Assembly: GCF_014202315.1 (NCBI RefSeq) | Contig: NZ_JACHGN010000005.1 | Span: 541,903 to 605,902, forward strand | DNA length: 64,000 bases | Direction: 5' to 3' | Source: Thermocatellispora tengchongensis | Lineage (GTDB): Bacteria > Actinomycetota > Actinomycetes > Streptosporangiales > Streptosporangiaceae | In this document: in pieces, positions 15,591-24,119 of the stretch | How the letters are laid out: each line of letters begins with the position of its first letter | How positions within the stretch are numbered: position 1 is the stretch's first letter | Notes under the pieces: generated by a model | The model's database searches: none | The model's input: the letters and a program-made list of their open reading frames with translations, nothing else | What the model was told of the DNA's origin: nothing | Position numbers and translations under genes: made by a program

Positions 15591-16418
15591 CTATGGGGGT
15601 GGGAGGGCTTCGGCGAAGCGGGTCAGGGAGGAGACGGCGTCTCGGGTGCCGTGCCAGGGGCGGATGATCAGGCGGTCGATGCCGAGGGCGGTCCAGGGGG
15701 CCAGGTCGGCGGGGGTCTTGACGTCGTAGGCGTGGACGGTGATGGAGAAGCCGGGGGGCGGGTTCAGGCGGGCGAGGGTCGCCAGGGGGCGGCGGATCGT
15801 GTCGGGGGTGTGGGGCATGCTGATCCAGCCGTCGCACAGGCGGGTGGCGCGGCGGAGGGCGGCCGGGGAGTCGCCGCCGGCCAGGACGGGGAGGGGGCGC
15901 TGGACGGGCTTGGGCTCGAAGGCCACCTCGGGGAAGGCGTAGAAGCGGCCTTCGTGGGCGACGGCGGGTTCGGTCCACAGGCGGCGGGCGATCTGGATGG
16001 CCTCGTCCAGGCGGGGGCCCCTGGTGGCGAAGTCGAGGCCGGCGGCCCGCCATTCGGCCTCGTACCAGCCGGCGCCCACGCCGCACAGGGCGCGGCCCTC
16101 GGAGAGGGTGTCCAGGGTGGCGAAGGCGCGGGCGGCGGTGAAGGGGTGGCGGAGGGCGAAGAGGTAGACGGCGGTGCCGAGCTTGATCCTGGTGGTGTGG
16201 GCGGCGAGCCAGCACAGGTAGGCGGGGGCGTCGAACAGGGGGGTGTGCGGGGTGATGGCGGGCTTGCCGGTGGACGGGTAGGCCGCCAGCGAGAGGTCCG
16301 TGGCGAAGACCAGGTGCTCGGGCAGCCAGACCGACTCGTAGCCGAGTTCGTCGGCGGCCACCGCCACGTCCTTCCACGCGGCGGGGTGGAGCAGGCCGAG
16401 GGGCACGCCGAGCTTCAC
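15591..16418 (-). CDS. LLM-class F420-dependent oxidoreductase
   Basis: The gene encodes about 275 residues of the luciferase-like monooxygenase TIM-barrel family. It opens with VKLGVPLGLLHP, then AADELGYESVWLPEHLVF, TTRIKLGTAVYLFALRHPF, LSEGRALCGVGAGWY and a late GGDSPAALRRATRLCDGWI. This pattern matches the F420-dependent actinobacterial LLM subfamily (TIGR03619-like). The GTG start at 16418 overlaps the stop of the upstream acyl-CoA dehydrogenase gene (GTGA), which decides the start and implies translational coupling. It is the last gene of the ACAD-ACAD-LLM operon under the operator at 18584. It likely performs hydride transfer on a pathway intermediate. Confidence 0.87.
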   Translation of the reverse strand: MKLGVPLGLLHPAAWKDVAVAADELGYESVWLPEHLVFATDLSLAAYPSTGKPAITPHTPLFDAPAYLCWLAAHTTRIKLGTAVYLFALRHPFTAARAFATLDTLSEGRALCGVGAGWYEAEWRAAGLDFATRGPRLDEAIQIARRLWTEPAVAHEGRFYAFPEVAFEPKPVQRPLPVLAGGDSPAALRRATRLCDGWISMPHTPDTIRRPLATLARLNPPPGFSITVHAYDVKTPADLAPWTALGIDRLIIRPWHGTRDAVSSLTRFAEALPPP

Positions 16419-17401
16419 GGCCACCTGCCCGGGTCCGACAGGATCGACTCGCGCAGCCGGGCGCGGTGGGGAGCGGTGCCCCCGTAGGCGGCGGCGAGGG
16501 ACCAGACGCGGGCCAGCCACAGCCGCAGGTCCAGCTCGTCGGTGTAGCCGATGGCGCCGTGCACCTGGAGGGCGGTGCGGGCGGCCTGCTCGGCGGCCTC
16601 GCCCGCGGCGGCCTTGGCGGCGCTGACGTCGCGGTCGGCGGTGGGGCGCGCGGCGTCCACCGACAGGGCGGCCCGGTAGACGAGGGGGGCGGCGAACTCG
16701 ACGGCGATGGCGACGTCGGCGAGCCGGTGCTTGACCGCCTGGAACGAGCCGATGGGCGCGCCGAACTGGCGGCGCGTCCCCGCGTACGCCACCGTCGTGT
16801 CGAGCAGGTGCCGGGCCGCGCCGACGAGCTGGGCGGCGGTGGCGACGGTGACCCGGCGCAGCGCCAGCCGCGGATCGCCGCCGGGCAGGGGGCGGGCGGC
16901 GTCCAGGGCCGAGGGGGCGAGCGAGAACAGGCGGCGCACGGGGTCCACGCCGGGCTGGTGGGTCAGTCCCGTGCCCGCCGGCAGCGCGTACGCCCGTCCG
17001 CCCGACTCCACCACCAGCAGCTCGGCGAGGTCGGCGTCCGGGATGTACACCTGCTCGCCGAGGCGGACGCTGACCGGCAGCTTGCCGCTCGCGAGCCCGC
17101 CGAGCGAGTCCGGCTCGCCGGCGAGCAGGGCGGGCGCGGCGGCGACGGTCTCGGCGACGGGGCCGGGCATGGCGGCGCGGCCGGTCTCCTCCAGGGCGGG
17201 CACGGTGTCGGCGAGGCGCAGCCCGAGGCCGCCGTGCTCCTCGGGGACCAGCGCCGCGAACAGGCCGACCCCGGCGAGCCGGGCCCAGGCGGGGCGACGG
17301 TCGCGGCCGTGGCGCACCTCCTCGGGCGGGCAGTGGGCGCGCAGCACCTCGCGTACGGTGGCGGCCAGCGCGAGCTGGTCATCGGTCAGGGCGAAGTCCA
17401 T
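16415..17401 (-). CDS. Acyl-CoA dehydrogenase, short partner subunit
   Basis: The gene encodes 328 residues with the acyl-CoA dehydrogenase fold: an N-terminal helical domain (MDFALTDDQLALAATVREVL, VPEEHGGLGL) and a C-terminal helical domain (YAGTRRQFGAPIGSFQAVKHRLAD, ALQVHGAIGYTDELDLRLWLARV). It lacks the C-terminal GTNEIQR motif found in its neighbour. This short form paired with a longer neighbouring ACAD gene is the arrangement of heteromeric FadE-type dehydrogenases in actinobacterial sterol side-chain catabolism (family knowledge). It starts 20 bp after the upstream ACAD gene and overlaps the LLM gene. Confidence 0.87.
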   Translation of the reverse strand: MDFALTDDQLALAATVREVLRAHCPPEEVRHGRDRRPAWARLAGVGLFAALVPEEHGGLGLRLADTVPALEETGRAAMPGPVAETVAAAPALLAGEPDSLGGLASGKLPVSVRLGEQVYIPDADLAELLVVESGGRAYALPAGTGLTHQPGVDPVRRLFSLAPSALDAARPLPGGDPRLALRRVTVATAAQLVGAARHLLDTTVAYAGTRRQFGAPIGSFQAVKHRLADVAIAVEFAAPLVYRAALSVDAARPTADRDVSAAKAAAGEAAEQAARTALQVHGAIGYTDELDLRLWLARVWSLAAAYGGTAPHRARLRESILSDPGRWP

Positions 17402-17421
17402 CGCGGGGACCCTCCGGCGGC

Positions 17422-18576
17422 TCAGCGGGGCAGGCCGAGCACCCGCTCGGCGATGATGGTGCGCTGGATCTCGTTGGTGCCCGCGTAGATCGGGCCGGCC
17501 AGCGAGAACAGGAACCCGTCCAGCCACCGGCCCCCGTCGGCCGCGTCCGGGGCGGCCCCGGACAGCAGGCCGCGCTCGCCGAGCAGCCGCTGCGCGAGCC
17601 GGTGCATGCGGACGTCCAGCTCCGACCAGAAGACCTTGCCCATGCTGGCGGCCGGGCCGATCTCCTCGCCGGCGGCGATGCGCCGCGCGGTGGCGAAGGT
17701 GTGCAGCCGGTACGCCTCGGCGTCCAGCCAGGCGCGGGCGACCTCGTCGGCGAGGGCGGGGTCGGCCCCGGTGTGCCGGGCGAGGCGGACGAGGCGGTCG
17801 GCGGTGGCCAGGAAGCGGCCGGGGCTGCGCAGGGTGAGGCCGCGTTCGGAGGACGTGGTGGCCATGGCGATCCGCCAGCCGTCGCCGGGCGCGCCGAGCA
17901 CGAGGTCGTCGGGCACGTACAGGCCGTCGAGCAGGATCTCGGCGAAGCCGTGCCCGCCGCCGAGCTGGGCGATCGGGCGTACGGTGACGCCGTCGGCGCC
18001 GGTGAGGGGGAACATGAGGTAGGTCAGGCCGCGGTGCCGGGGCGCGGCGGGGTCGGTGCGGAACAGGCCGAAGGCCCAGTCGGCGTACGCGGCGCGCGAG
18101 CTCCAGGTCTTGTGCCCGTACAGCCGCCAGCCGCCCTCGGCGCGTACGGCGCGGGAGCGGAGCGCGGCGAGGTCGCTGCCCGCCTCGGGTTCCGACCACG
18201 CCTGGGCCCAGATGTCGTCGGCCGCCGCCATGCGCGGCAGCAGCCGGGCCCGCTGATCGGGGGTGCCGAAGGCGAACAGGGTGGGGGCGAGGAGGAAGAC
18301 CCCGTTCTGGGAGACCCGGCCGGGCGCGCCGGCCGCCCAGTACTCCTCCTCGAAGATCAGCCATTCCACCAGGCTCGCGCCGCGCCCGCCGTACTCCTCG
18401 GGCCAGGACACCGCCGACAGCCGGGCCGCGGCCAGGCGGCGCTCCCAGGCGCGGTGCGCCTCGAACCCGGCCGGGGTGTCCATGGACGGCAGGGGACGCG
18501 GCGGGACGTTCTCGCGCAGCCAGGCGCGCGCTTCGGCGCGGAAGTCCCGCTCGGCGGGCGTGAAGTCGAGATCCAC
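17422..18576 (-). CDS. Acyl-CoA dehydrogenase, long partner subunit
   Basis: The gene encodes 384 residues of a full-length acyl-CoA dehydrogenase: ERDFRAEARAWLRENVP, SWPEEYGGRGAS, WAQAWSEPEAGSDLAALRSRA (flavin-binding strand) and the C-terminal GTNEIQRTIIAERVLGLPR. It would introduce an alpha,beta double bond into an acyl-CoA with FAD, probably together with the short ACAD next door. The GTG at 18576 is leaderless-looking: a -10-like TAGGTT lies six bases upstream on the minus strand, inside the 18-bp operator. It is the first gene of the ACAD-ACAD-LLM operon. Confidence 0.9.
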   Translation of the reverse strand: MDLDFTPAERDFRAEARAWLRENVPPRPLPSMDTPAGFEAHRAWERRLAAARLSAVSWPEEYGGRGASLVEWLIFEEEYWAAGAPGRVSQNGVFLLAPTLFAFGTPDQRARLLPRMAAADDIWAQAWSEPEAGSDLAALRSRAVRAEGGWRLYGHKTWSSRAAYADWAFGLFRTDPAAPRHRGLTYLMFPLTGADGVTVRPIAQLGGGHGFAEILLDGLYVPDDLVLGAPGDGWRIAMATTSSERGLTLRSPGRFLATADRLVRLARHTGADPALADEVARAWLDAEAYRLHTFATARRIAAGEEIGPAASMGKVFWSELDVRMHRLAQRLLGERGLLSGAAPDAADGGRWLDGFLFSLAGPIYAGTNEIQRTIIAERVLGLPR

Positions 18577-18583
18577 TACACCA

Positions 18584-18601
18584 ACCTAGCGTACGCTTGG
18601 T
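18584..18601. promoter_or_regulatory. Copy 4 of the 18-bp operator, between ACAD operon and VOC gene
   Basis: The plus strand reads ACCTAGC GTAC GCTTGGT, an almost perfect inverted repeat. On the minus strand the -10-like TAGGTT overlaps it, six bases before the ACAD GTG. On the plus strand TATACT at 18601-18606 could be the -10 for the VOC gene at 18661. One protein bound here could control both directions. Confidence 0.75.
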
Positions 18602-18660
18602 ATACTGACCAGCCGCCCGATAGGGGTGCACAAGGTAGTTGAAAGGCGTACTGTCAGGGC

Positions 18661-19272
18661 ATGGCTGCGAATCCCGACACCGTGCACTGGCGAGGCGTGC
18701 ACCACCTCGCCCTGGTCACCGCCGACATGGACGCCACCGTGCGGTTCTGGCACGGGGTGCTCGACGCCCGCCTGGTGACCACCCTCCACGTCCCGAACCA
18801 GTTCCGGCACTACTTCTTCGAGGTCGGCACCGGCAACACGATCGCGTTCTTCGAGTTCACCGGCCAGGAGCTGGACAGCTTCGCCAAGCCCGCCGGGGTG
18901 CCGTACGCCAAGGCGTCGCAGTTCGACCACCTGTCGCTGCACCTGCCCGACGAGGACGCGCTGCTGCGCATGCGCGAGCGGCTCAAGGCGCACGGCTGCG
19001 AGGTCACCGACGTGATCGACCACGGCTTCCTGCGCTCGATCTACTTCAGCGACCCCAACGGGATCGCGCTGGAGGCGTCCTGGTGGACGATCGACCCGAC
19101 CGGGCGGCCGGTGGACTACGCCGACGAGCGGCTGTTCGCCGACCCGGACCCGGTCCCGGCCGTGCGCGAGCTGCGCGAGACCGGCACCCTGGCCCGTACG
19201 GTCGCCACCAGGCTGGTCGACGGCATCATCGAGGACCTGCGCCGCGACGGCATCGAGATCGAGCGCCGCTAG
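18661..19272 (+). CDS. VOC family protein (extradiol-dioxygenase/glyoxalase-like)
   Basis: The gene encodes 203 residues. A VOC domain has WRGVHHLALVTADMDATVRFWHGVL at the N-terminus (first His ligand), HYFFEVGTGNTIAFFEF, FDHLSLHLPDEDALLRMRERL (second His) and YFSDPNGIALEASWW (terminal Glu). The metal-binding triad looks complete, so a catalytic role is plausible. A C-terminal extension of about 50 residues ends in a charged helix. It is divergent from the ACAD operon with the shared operator between them. Confidence 0.84.
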   Translation: MAANPDTVHWRGVHHLALVTADMDATVRFWHGVLDARLVTTLHVPNQFRHYFFEVGTGNTIAFFEFTGQELDSFAKPAGVPYAKASQFDHLSLHLPDEDALLRMRERLKAHGCEVTDVIDHGFLRSIYFSDPNGIALEASWWTIDPTGRPVDYADERLFADPDPVPAVRELRETGTLARTVATRLVDGIIEDLRRDGIEIERR

Positions 19273-19299
19273 CCGGCCGAACTCCGCGGCTCAGCCCGT

Positions 19300-20070
19300 T
19301 CAGCCCGTGCCCAGGTACGCCGCCCGTACGGCCGGGTCGGCGCGCACCTCGGCAGGGGTGCCGGAGGCGATCACCCGGCCGAGGTCGAGCACCACGATGC
19401 GGTCGCAGACGTCCATCACGAAGCCCATGTCGTGCTCGACCAGGAGCACGGTGGTGTCCAGCCCGGCGATGACCTCGCGCAGCCGGGCGGTCTGGGCGGC
19501 GTCCAGGCCGGAGGTCGGCTCGTCGAGCAGCAGCGCGTACGGGCGGTCGGCCAGGGCTCGGGCCAGCTCGACCAGGCGCCGCGCGCCGACCGGGAGCGCG
19601 GCGGCGTACGCGTCGCGCAAGCCGTCCAGCCCGCACAGGGCCAGCACCTCGTCCACGCGCTCGCCGCGCCGCCGCTCCAGCGCCCGCCGCCCGGGGAGCC
19701 CGGCCAGGTCGGCGAGCAGGCCCCCGCCGCCGCCCCGCCACTCCATGGCCGCCAGCACGTTGCCGGCCACGGTCAGCCGGCCGAACACCTGGGTGCGCTG
19801 GAAGGTCCGGCGCAGACCCGCCCGCGCCCGGCGCACCGCGGACACGTGCGTGACGTCCTCCCCCGCCACCCGGACCCGGCCCGCACCGGGCCGCCGCAGC
19901 CCGGAGATCACGTCGAACAACGTGGTCTTGCCCGCGCCGTTCGGCCCGATCACCCCGCACACCTGACCCTCGGGCACCTCGAAGGTGACGTCCGCGAGCG
20001 CCCGCACCCCACCGAACGCCACCGAAACCCCTTCGACCGCCAGCGCTGTACTCATGGCCGGGTCGCTCAT
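19300..20070 (-). CDS. ABC transporter ATP-binding protein, LivG type
   Basis: The gene encodes 256 residues. Walker A is GPNGAGKTT, Walker B is LLLDEPTSGLDAAQ and the H-loop is LLVEHDMGFVMD. A signature-like region before Walker B reads LPVGARRLVELARAL, replacing the canonical LSGGQ with LPVGA. LPxGxQR-type variants are usual in LivG, though here the Gln position is Arg. It powers a branched-chain-amino-acid-type (HAAT) importer. Its ATG overlaps the stop of the fused permease/ATPase gene (ATGA). Operon order is binding protein, LivHMF fusion, LivG. HAAT importers carry many carboxylates and amides besides amino acids. Confidence 0.88.
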   Translation of the reverse strand: MSDPAMSTALAVEGVSVAFGGVRALADVTFEVPEGQVCGVIGPNGAGKTTLFDVISGLRRPGAGRVRVAGEDVTHVSAVRRARAGLRRTFQRTQVFGRLTVAGNVLAAMEWRGGGGGLLADLAGLPGRRALERRRGERVDEVLALCGLDGLRDAYAAALPVGARRLVELARALADRPYALLLDEPTSGLDAAQTARLREVIAGLDTTVLLVEHDMGFVMDVCDRIVVLDLGRVIASGTPAEVRADPAVRAAYLGTG

Positions 20071-22721
20071 CTCCGGGTCACCCCCAGGTATGCGGTGGTC
20101 AGGCGTTCGCCGTCCACTGCGGCGCGCGGGCCGGTCCAGGTGATCGTGCCCAGGCTCATGAAGGCGACCGTGTCGGCGAGCTCCAGGGCGGAGGTGGCCT
20201 TCTCCTCCACGAGCAGCAGGGCCACGCCGTGTTCGCGCAGTTCGGCGAACAGGGCGAGGACCTGCTCGGCGACGAGCGGGGCCAGGCCGAGCGAGGGCTC
20301 GTCGGCGATCAGCACCCGCGGCGGGCGGACCAGCGCGGGCGCCAGCGTGAGGAGCTGCTGCTCGCCGCCGGACAGCGCGCCCGCGGGCAGGCCGCGCCGT
20401 TCGGCGAGGCGGGGCAGCCGCTCGTAGACGGGCTCGGGGTCGGGCAGCCAGGTGCGCAGGTTCTCCTCCACGGTCAGGCCGGGGAAGACGCCGCGCCCCT
20501 CGGGGGCGAGCAGGATGCCGGCGCGGGCGCGGCGGTGCGCGGGCCAGCGGGTGACGTCCTGGCCGCCGAGCAGCACCCGGCCCGCGCGCACGGGCAGGTC
20601 ACCGGCGGCGACGGCGCAGGTGGTGGACTTGCCCGCGCCGTTCGCGCCGAGCAGCGCGACGATCTCGCCGGGGCGCACGGCCAGGTCCACGCCGCGCAGC
20701 ACCGTGACGTCGCCGTAGCCCGCGACCACGCCCTCCATCCGGAAGCCGTCGCCGGGCTCGGCGGCCGGGGCGTCGCGCAGCGCCGGCTCGGCGCGCGGGG
20801 GCGAGGGCGGGGGACGGCGGCGCAGCAGCCGGTTCCGGGCCTCGGCCATCTGGGCGAGCACGCCGTCGGGGTGCCGGGCCAGGATCATGCCGCCGGTGCC
20901 GAACAGGATCGCGCCGACGTGCGCGGAGACGCCCCACCCGGCCAGCAGCTCGGGGAAGACCGCCGCGATCAGCCCGCCGAGCACCGCGCCGCCGATCCGG
21001 CGCACGCCCTGCAGCACGACCACCGCGAGCCAGACGAACCCCGCGAACGCGGGCAGGTCGGTGGCGGTGATCGAGCCCTTGGAGGTGGCGAACAGCACGC
21101 CGCCGAGCCCGGCGATGGCCGAGGCCAGCGCGAACAGCAGGATCTTGGTCCGGGGCGCGGAGATGCCCGAGGTGGTCGCGGCGGCGGGCGCGGAGCGCAC
21201 GGCGAGGATCGCCCGCCCCGACGCCGAGCGCTCCAGGTTGCGCACCAGCAGCGCGACCAGGCCGATCAGCGCGAGCAGCAGCACCACGCGCACGCGCGGG
21301 TCGGTGGTGTCGGTGAAGCCGAGCCCGATGGCGGGCATCGGCCAGCCGATCGTGCCGTTGCTGAACGCGTCCACCTGGAACAGCACCTGGTCGGCGAGCA
21401 GCGCGAGCGCCAGCGTGGCCAGCGTCAGTACCCGTCCGCCCAGGCGCAGCGCGGGCAGCGCGACCAGCACGCCCACGGCGGTCGCGCCGAGCACGCCGAG
21501 CAGGATCGCCACCGGGAACGGCAGCCCGGACGCGAACGCCCAGCCGCAGGTGAGCGCGGCCATCGCGGCGAAGGACGCCTGGGCCAGGTTGACCATGCCG
21601 CCGATGCCGGTGACGACCACGAACGAGCAGAAGATCAGCGCGAGTACGAGCCCCTGCGCGACCACGCCCACGTAGAAGTCGCCGGCGGAGCGGGTGAGGG
21701 TCCAGCCGAGCAGTACGGCCAGGGCCAGCGCCCAGGGCAGGCGGCGGCGCCACGGCGGCAGCCCGGCCAGGTGGTCGGGCGGCGGCGCGTCCTCGGCGGC
21801 CGAGCCCGCGACCCTGGCGGTGGAGCGGTTGAGCAGGATCAGCCCGGCGAACAGCAGGATCACCGGCACGGCGGTGCGCAGGCCGGTGATGTCCTCGGCG
21901 AAGTCGGCGTATCCGGCGACCAGGTTCTGCACCACGCCGAGGCCGAGTCCGGCGGCGAAGGTCCACGGGATCGAGCGCAGCCGGCCGAACACGGCGGCGG
22001 TCGCCGAGACGAAGAGCATCACCGTGTACGCCGTGGAGTCCAGGCCGAGCGTGACGACCGCGAGCACCCCGGCCAGCCCGGCCAGGGTGGAGCTGAGCGT
22101 CCAGGCCAGGGCCGAGGACGCGTCGGCGTCGATGCCGCGCAGCGTGGCCAGCCGCCGCCGGTCCACCGAGGCCCGCATGCGCAGCCCGTACGGCGTGTGC
22201 CGCATGAACGCCCACAGCGCGACCGCGGCGGCGGCGGCGAAGGCGAAGGTGATGAGCTGGTCGGAGTCCAGCCCGACCCCGGCGACCGAGAACGTCTCGG
22301 CCGGGTACGGCCCGAGCCCGCGCGGCAGCGACGTGGCGTCGGCCGGGGGCAGGCCGAGGGGCTCGGCGGCCAGCTCGACCAGCCACAACCCCAGCGCGGG
22401 GAGCGCGATGGTGAGCCCGATCGTGCCCACGATCTGCGCGGTCTCGCCTGCCTGGGCCAGGCCGCGGAACATCGCCCGGTGCAGCACGTAGCCGAGCAGC
22501 GGCGAGAACACCGCTATCGCCGCCACGCCGGCCAGCCAGGACGGCCAGCCGAAGCCCACGGTGAGCTCGAAGAACAGCAACGCGGCCAGGAAGCCGATCG
22601 CGCCGTGCGCGAAGTTGAACACGCCCGTCGCGGAGTAGGACAGGGTCAGCCCCGAGGCCATGAGCGCGAACACGGCCCCGGTGACCAGGCCGCTGGCGAG
22701 ATAGCCGAGCAGTTCCGCCAT
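20067..22721 (-). CDS. Triple-fusion HAAT importer: LivH permease, LivM permease and LivF ATPase in one chain
   Basis: The gene encodes 884 residues. Residues 1-305 are a LivH-type permease (LTLSYSATGVFNFAHGAIGF; HTPYGLRMRASVDRRRLATLRGI). About 325-620 are a LivM-type permease (GIGGMVNLAQASFAAMAAL; AILAVRSAPAAATTSGI). Residues 660-884 are a LivF ATPase with Walker A GANGAGKST, signature LSGGEQQL and Walker B VLIADEPSLGLAP. A Pro/Arg-rich linker (about 630-655) joins membrane part and ATPase. The frame runs through uninterrupted. The gene lies 6 bp after the binding-protein gene and overlaps LivG, so one chain plus LivG forms the complete membrane complex. Confidence 0.9.
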   Translation of the reverse strand: MAELLGYLASGLVTGAVFALMASGLTLSYSATGVFNFAHGAIGFLAALLFFELTVGFGWPSWLAGVAAIAVFSPLLGYVLHRAMFRGLAQAGETAQIVGTIGLTIALPALGLWLVELAAEPLGLPPADATSLPRGLGPYPAETFSVAGVGLDSDQLITFAFAAAAAVALWAFMRHTPYGLRMRASVDRRRLATLRGIDADASSALAWTLSSTLAGLAGVLAVVTLGLDSTAYTVMLFVSATAAVFGRLRSIPWTFAAGLGLGVVQNLVAGYADFAEDITGLRTAVPVILLFAGLILLNRSTARVAGSAAEDAPPPDHLAGLPPWRRRLPWALALAVLLGWTLTRSAGDFYVGVVAQGLVLALIFCSFVVVTGIGGMVNLAQASFAAMAALTCGWAFASGLPFPVAILLGVLGATAVGVLVALPALRLGGRVLTLATLALALLADQVLFQVDAFSNGTIGWPMPAIGLGFTDTTDPRVRVVLLLALIGLVALLVRNLERSASGRAILAVRSAPAAATTSGISAPRTKILLFALASAIAGLGGVLFATSKGSITATDLPAFAGFVWLAVVVLQGVRRIGGAVLGGLIAAVFPELLAGWGVSAHVGAILFGTGGMILARHPDGVLAQMAEARNRLLRRRPPPSPPRAEPALRDAPAAEPGDGFRMEGVVAGYGDVTVLRGVDLAVRPGEIVALLGANGAGKSTTCAVAAGDLPVRAGRVLLGGQDVTRWPAHRRARAGILLAPEGRGVFPGLTVEENLRTWLPDPEPVYERLPRLAERRGLPAGALSGGEQQLLTLAPALVRPPRVLIADEPSLGLAPLVAEQVLALFAELREHGVALLLVEEKATSALELADTVAFMSLGTITWTGPRAAVDGERLTTAYLGVTRR

Positions 22722-22727
22722 GGCCGG

Positions 22728-23990
22728 CTACTTCAGCGGGACGTTGGCGAAGCACTTCATGTTCCTGGCCACCTTGAACGCGCCGCCTTCCAGTTCGACC
22801 AGCGCGCCGCAGCCGTTGGGCTCGCTGTGGTCCTTGGGGTAGGAGATCCTGCCGAAGCCCGCGTTCTCGTAGGTGAAGCCGCCGTTGGCGGTGGCCAGGA
22901 ACTTCTCCCTGGTCAGGTCCCTGCCGGTCTGCTCCAGCACCTTGAGGAAGATGTCGGCGGCCCAGTAGCCGATCGCGAGGTGCTGGGTGAGCTCGGCGCC
23001 CGGGGCGACCTTCTCCACGTCGGCCTTGAGCTGGGTGATCTCCGGGGCGCTCGACTCGAAGGGCTCGAACATCGGCGCGGCGATCACGCCGTCCAGCGCC
23101 CGCGCGGTGGCGGGGTCCTTCAGGATGGCCACGTCATAGCTGGTGGCGTCGGTGAGCAGCCCCTTGTAGCCGGCCTTCTTCAGCACGGCGTACAGGCCGG
23201 TGTTGAACTTGGTGCCGGCGATGATGGACACGACGATGTCGGGCGGGCCGCCCGCGTCGGAGGTCATGATCTTGTTCACGTACGGCAGCCAGTCGGGCGG
23301 CGGCGCGGCGGCGGGCAGCCCGGAGTTCAGCCCGACCAGGGTGAACCCGGCGGCCTGGAAGGACTGGGAGATGGTCTTGCCGCCGTACTTGCTGCCGCTG
23401 GAGTCGGTGGTCTGCACGTAGACGGTCTTGCCCTCGGACCCGCCGACCAGGTCGGCCATCTGGTGGCCCCACCAGGTCTGCGAGCCCGCGCCGGTCTTGG
23501 GGGCCAGGCAGCCGTTGTAGCCGAAGCCGGTCCGGGTGCCGCACCACTGCGGGCCGGTCGCCCAGCCGAACCAGGGCACCCCGTTCTGCTCCAGGAACAC
23601 CGCGCCGCCGAAGTTGGGCGCGTGCACCGGGACCAGGGCGAACACCTTGTCGCGCTGGACCAGCTTCTTCGCCGCGGCGTCGCCCTTGGCGGCGTCCTGG
23701 TTGTCGTCCTCGGCGCCGACGAACTCGATCTTCCGGCCGTGCACCCCGCCCGCCGCGTTGGCCCGCTCGAACCTGGCCCTGGCGCCGATCTCGGCGTCCT
23801 TGGTGGAGTACCCGCTCGCGCTGGTCTTGGTGAGCACGCCGCCGACCCTGACCGCGGTGCCGGTCACCCCCGCCGCCTCCCCCGCCGCGCCCGTTCCGGT
23901 GCCCCCGGCCCGCTGCTCGGCCGCGCAGCCGGCGGCGGCGAGGGCCGCCGCGGCCACCAGTCCTGCCAGTCGCACAGTCCGCCGTCGCAT
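22728..23990 (-). CDS. HAAT-type substrate-binding lipoprotein
   Basis: The gene encodes 420 residues. A signal sequence with twin basic start (MRRRTVRLAGL) ends in a lipobox, LAAAGC, so the mature protein is lipid-anchored outside the membrane. The body is a type I periplasmic-binding (Leu/Ile/Val, Peripla_BP_6) fold with repeated features such as VFALVPVHAPNFGGAVFLEQ and TVYVQTTDSSGSKYGG. The ATG at 23990 is preceded by AGGAGGT. The 18-bp operator lies 40 bases upstream. It is the first gene of the importer operon. Ligand unknown; placement within the regulon suggests it captures the regulon substrate. Confidence 0.9.
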   Translation of the reverse strand: MRRRTVRLAGLVAAAALAAAGCAAEQRAGGTGTGAAGEAAGVTGTAVRVGGVLTKTSASGYSTKDAEIGARARFERANAAGGVHGRKIEFVGAEDDNQDAAKGDAAAKKLVQRDKVFALVPVHAPNFGGAVFLEQNGVPWFGWATGPQWCGTRTGFGYNGCLAPKTGAGSQTWWGHQMADLVGGSEGKTVYVQTTDSSGSKYGGKTISQSFQAAGFTLVGLNSGLPAAAPPPDWLPYVNKIMTSDAGGPPDIVVSIIAGTKFNTGLYAVLKKAGYKGLLTDATSYDVAILKDPATARALDGVIAAPMFEPFESSAPEITQLKADVEKVAPGAELTQHLAIGYWAADIFLKVLEQTGRDLTREKFLATANGGFTYENAGFGRISYPKDHSEPNGCGALVELEGGAFKVARNMKCFANVPLK

Positions 23991-24029
23991 GCGACCTCCT
24001 GTCGTCGGCCGCGGCGCATACCACTTTTG

Positions 24030-24047
24030 GCCTAGCGCTCGCTTGGT
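24030..24047. promoter_or_regulatory. Copy 5 of the 18-bp operator, importer operon
   Basis: The minus strand reads ACCAAGC GAGC GCTAGGC. It lies upstream of the substrate-binding-protein gene. By analogy with copies 3 and 4, TAGGCC in the right arm would be the -10, giving a short leader with the AGGAGGT ribosome-binding site. Confidence 0.7.
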
Positions 24048-24092
24048 TTCGGTCAGCGTAAGTTCGCCTCGCGGGGGCGGTCAACGGTGTGC

Positions 24093-24110
24093 ACCAAACG
24101 CTTGCTTGAG
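24093..24110. promoter_or_regulatory. Copy 6 of the 18-bp operator, Zn-dehydrogenase gene
   Basis: The plus strand reads ACCAAAC GCTT GCTTGAG. It sits 63 bp (centre to centre) from copy 5 in the divergent intergenic region. A -10-like TTGAGT at 24106-24111 is followed by eight bases and the ATG at 24120, the same geometry as at 6451-6465. Confidence 0.65.
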
Positions 24111-24119
24111 TGACGTGCA

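Noticed and set aside
14824..15729. Long open frames in the 14.7-15.6 kb stretch as genes
   Set aside because: Translations are Arg/Pro/Gly/Ala low complexity in every frame, there is no ribosome-binding site, and the frames overlap each other; they arise from high GC content.
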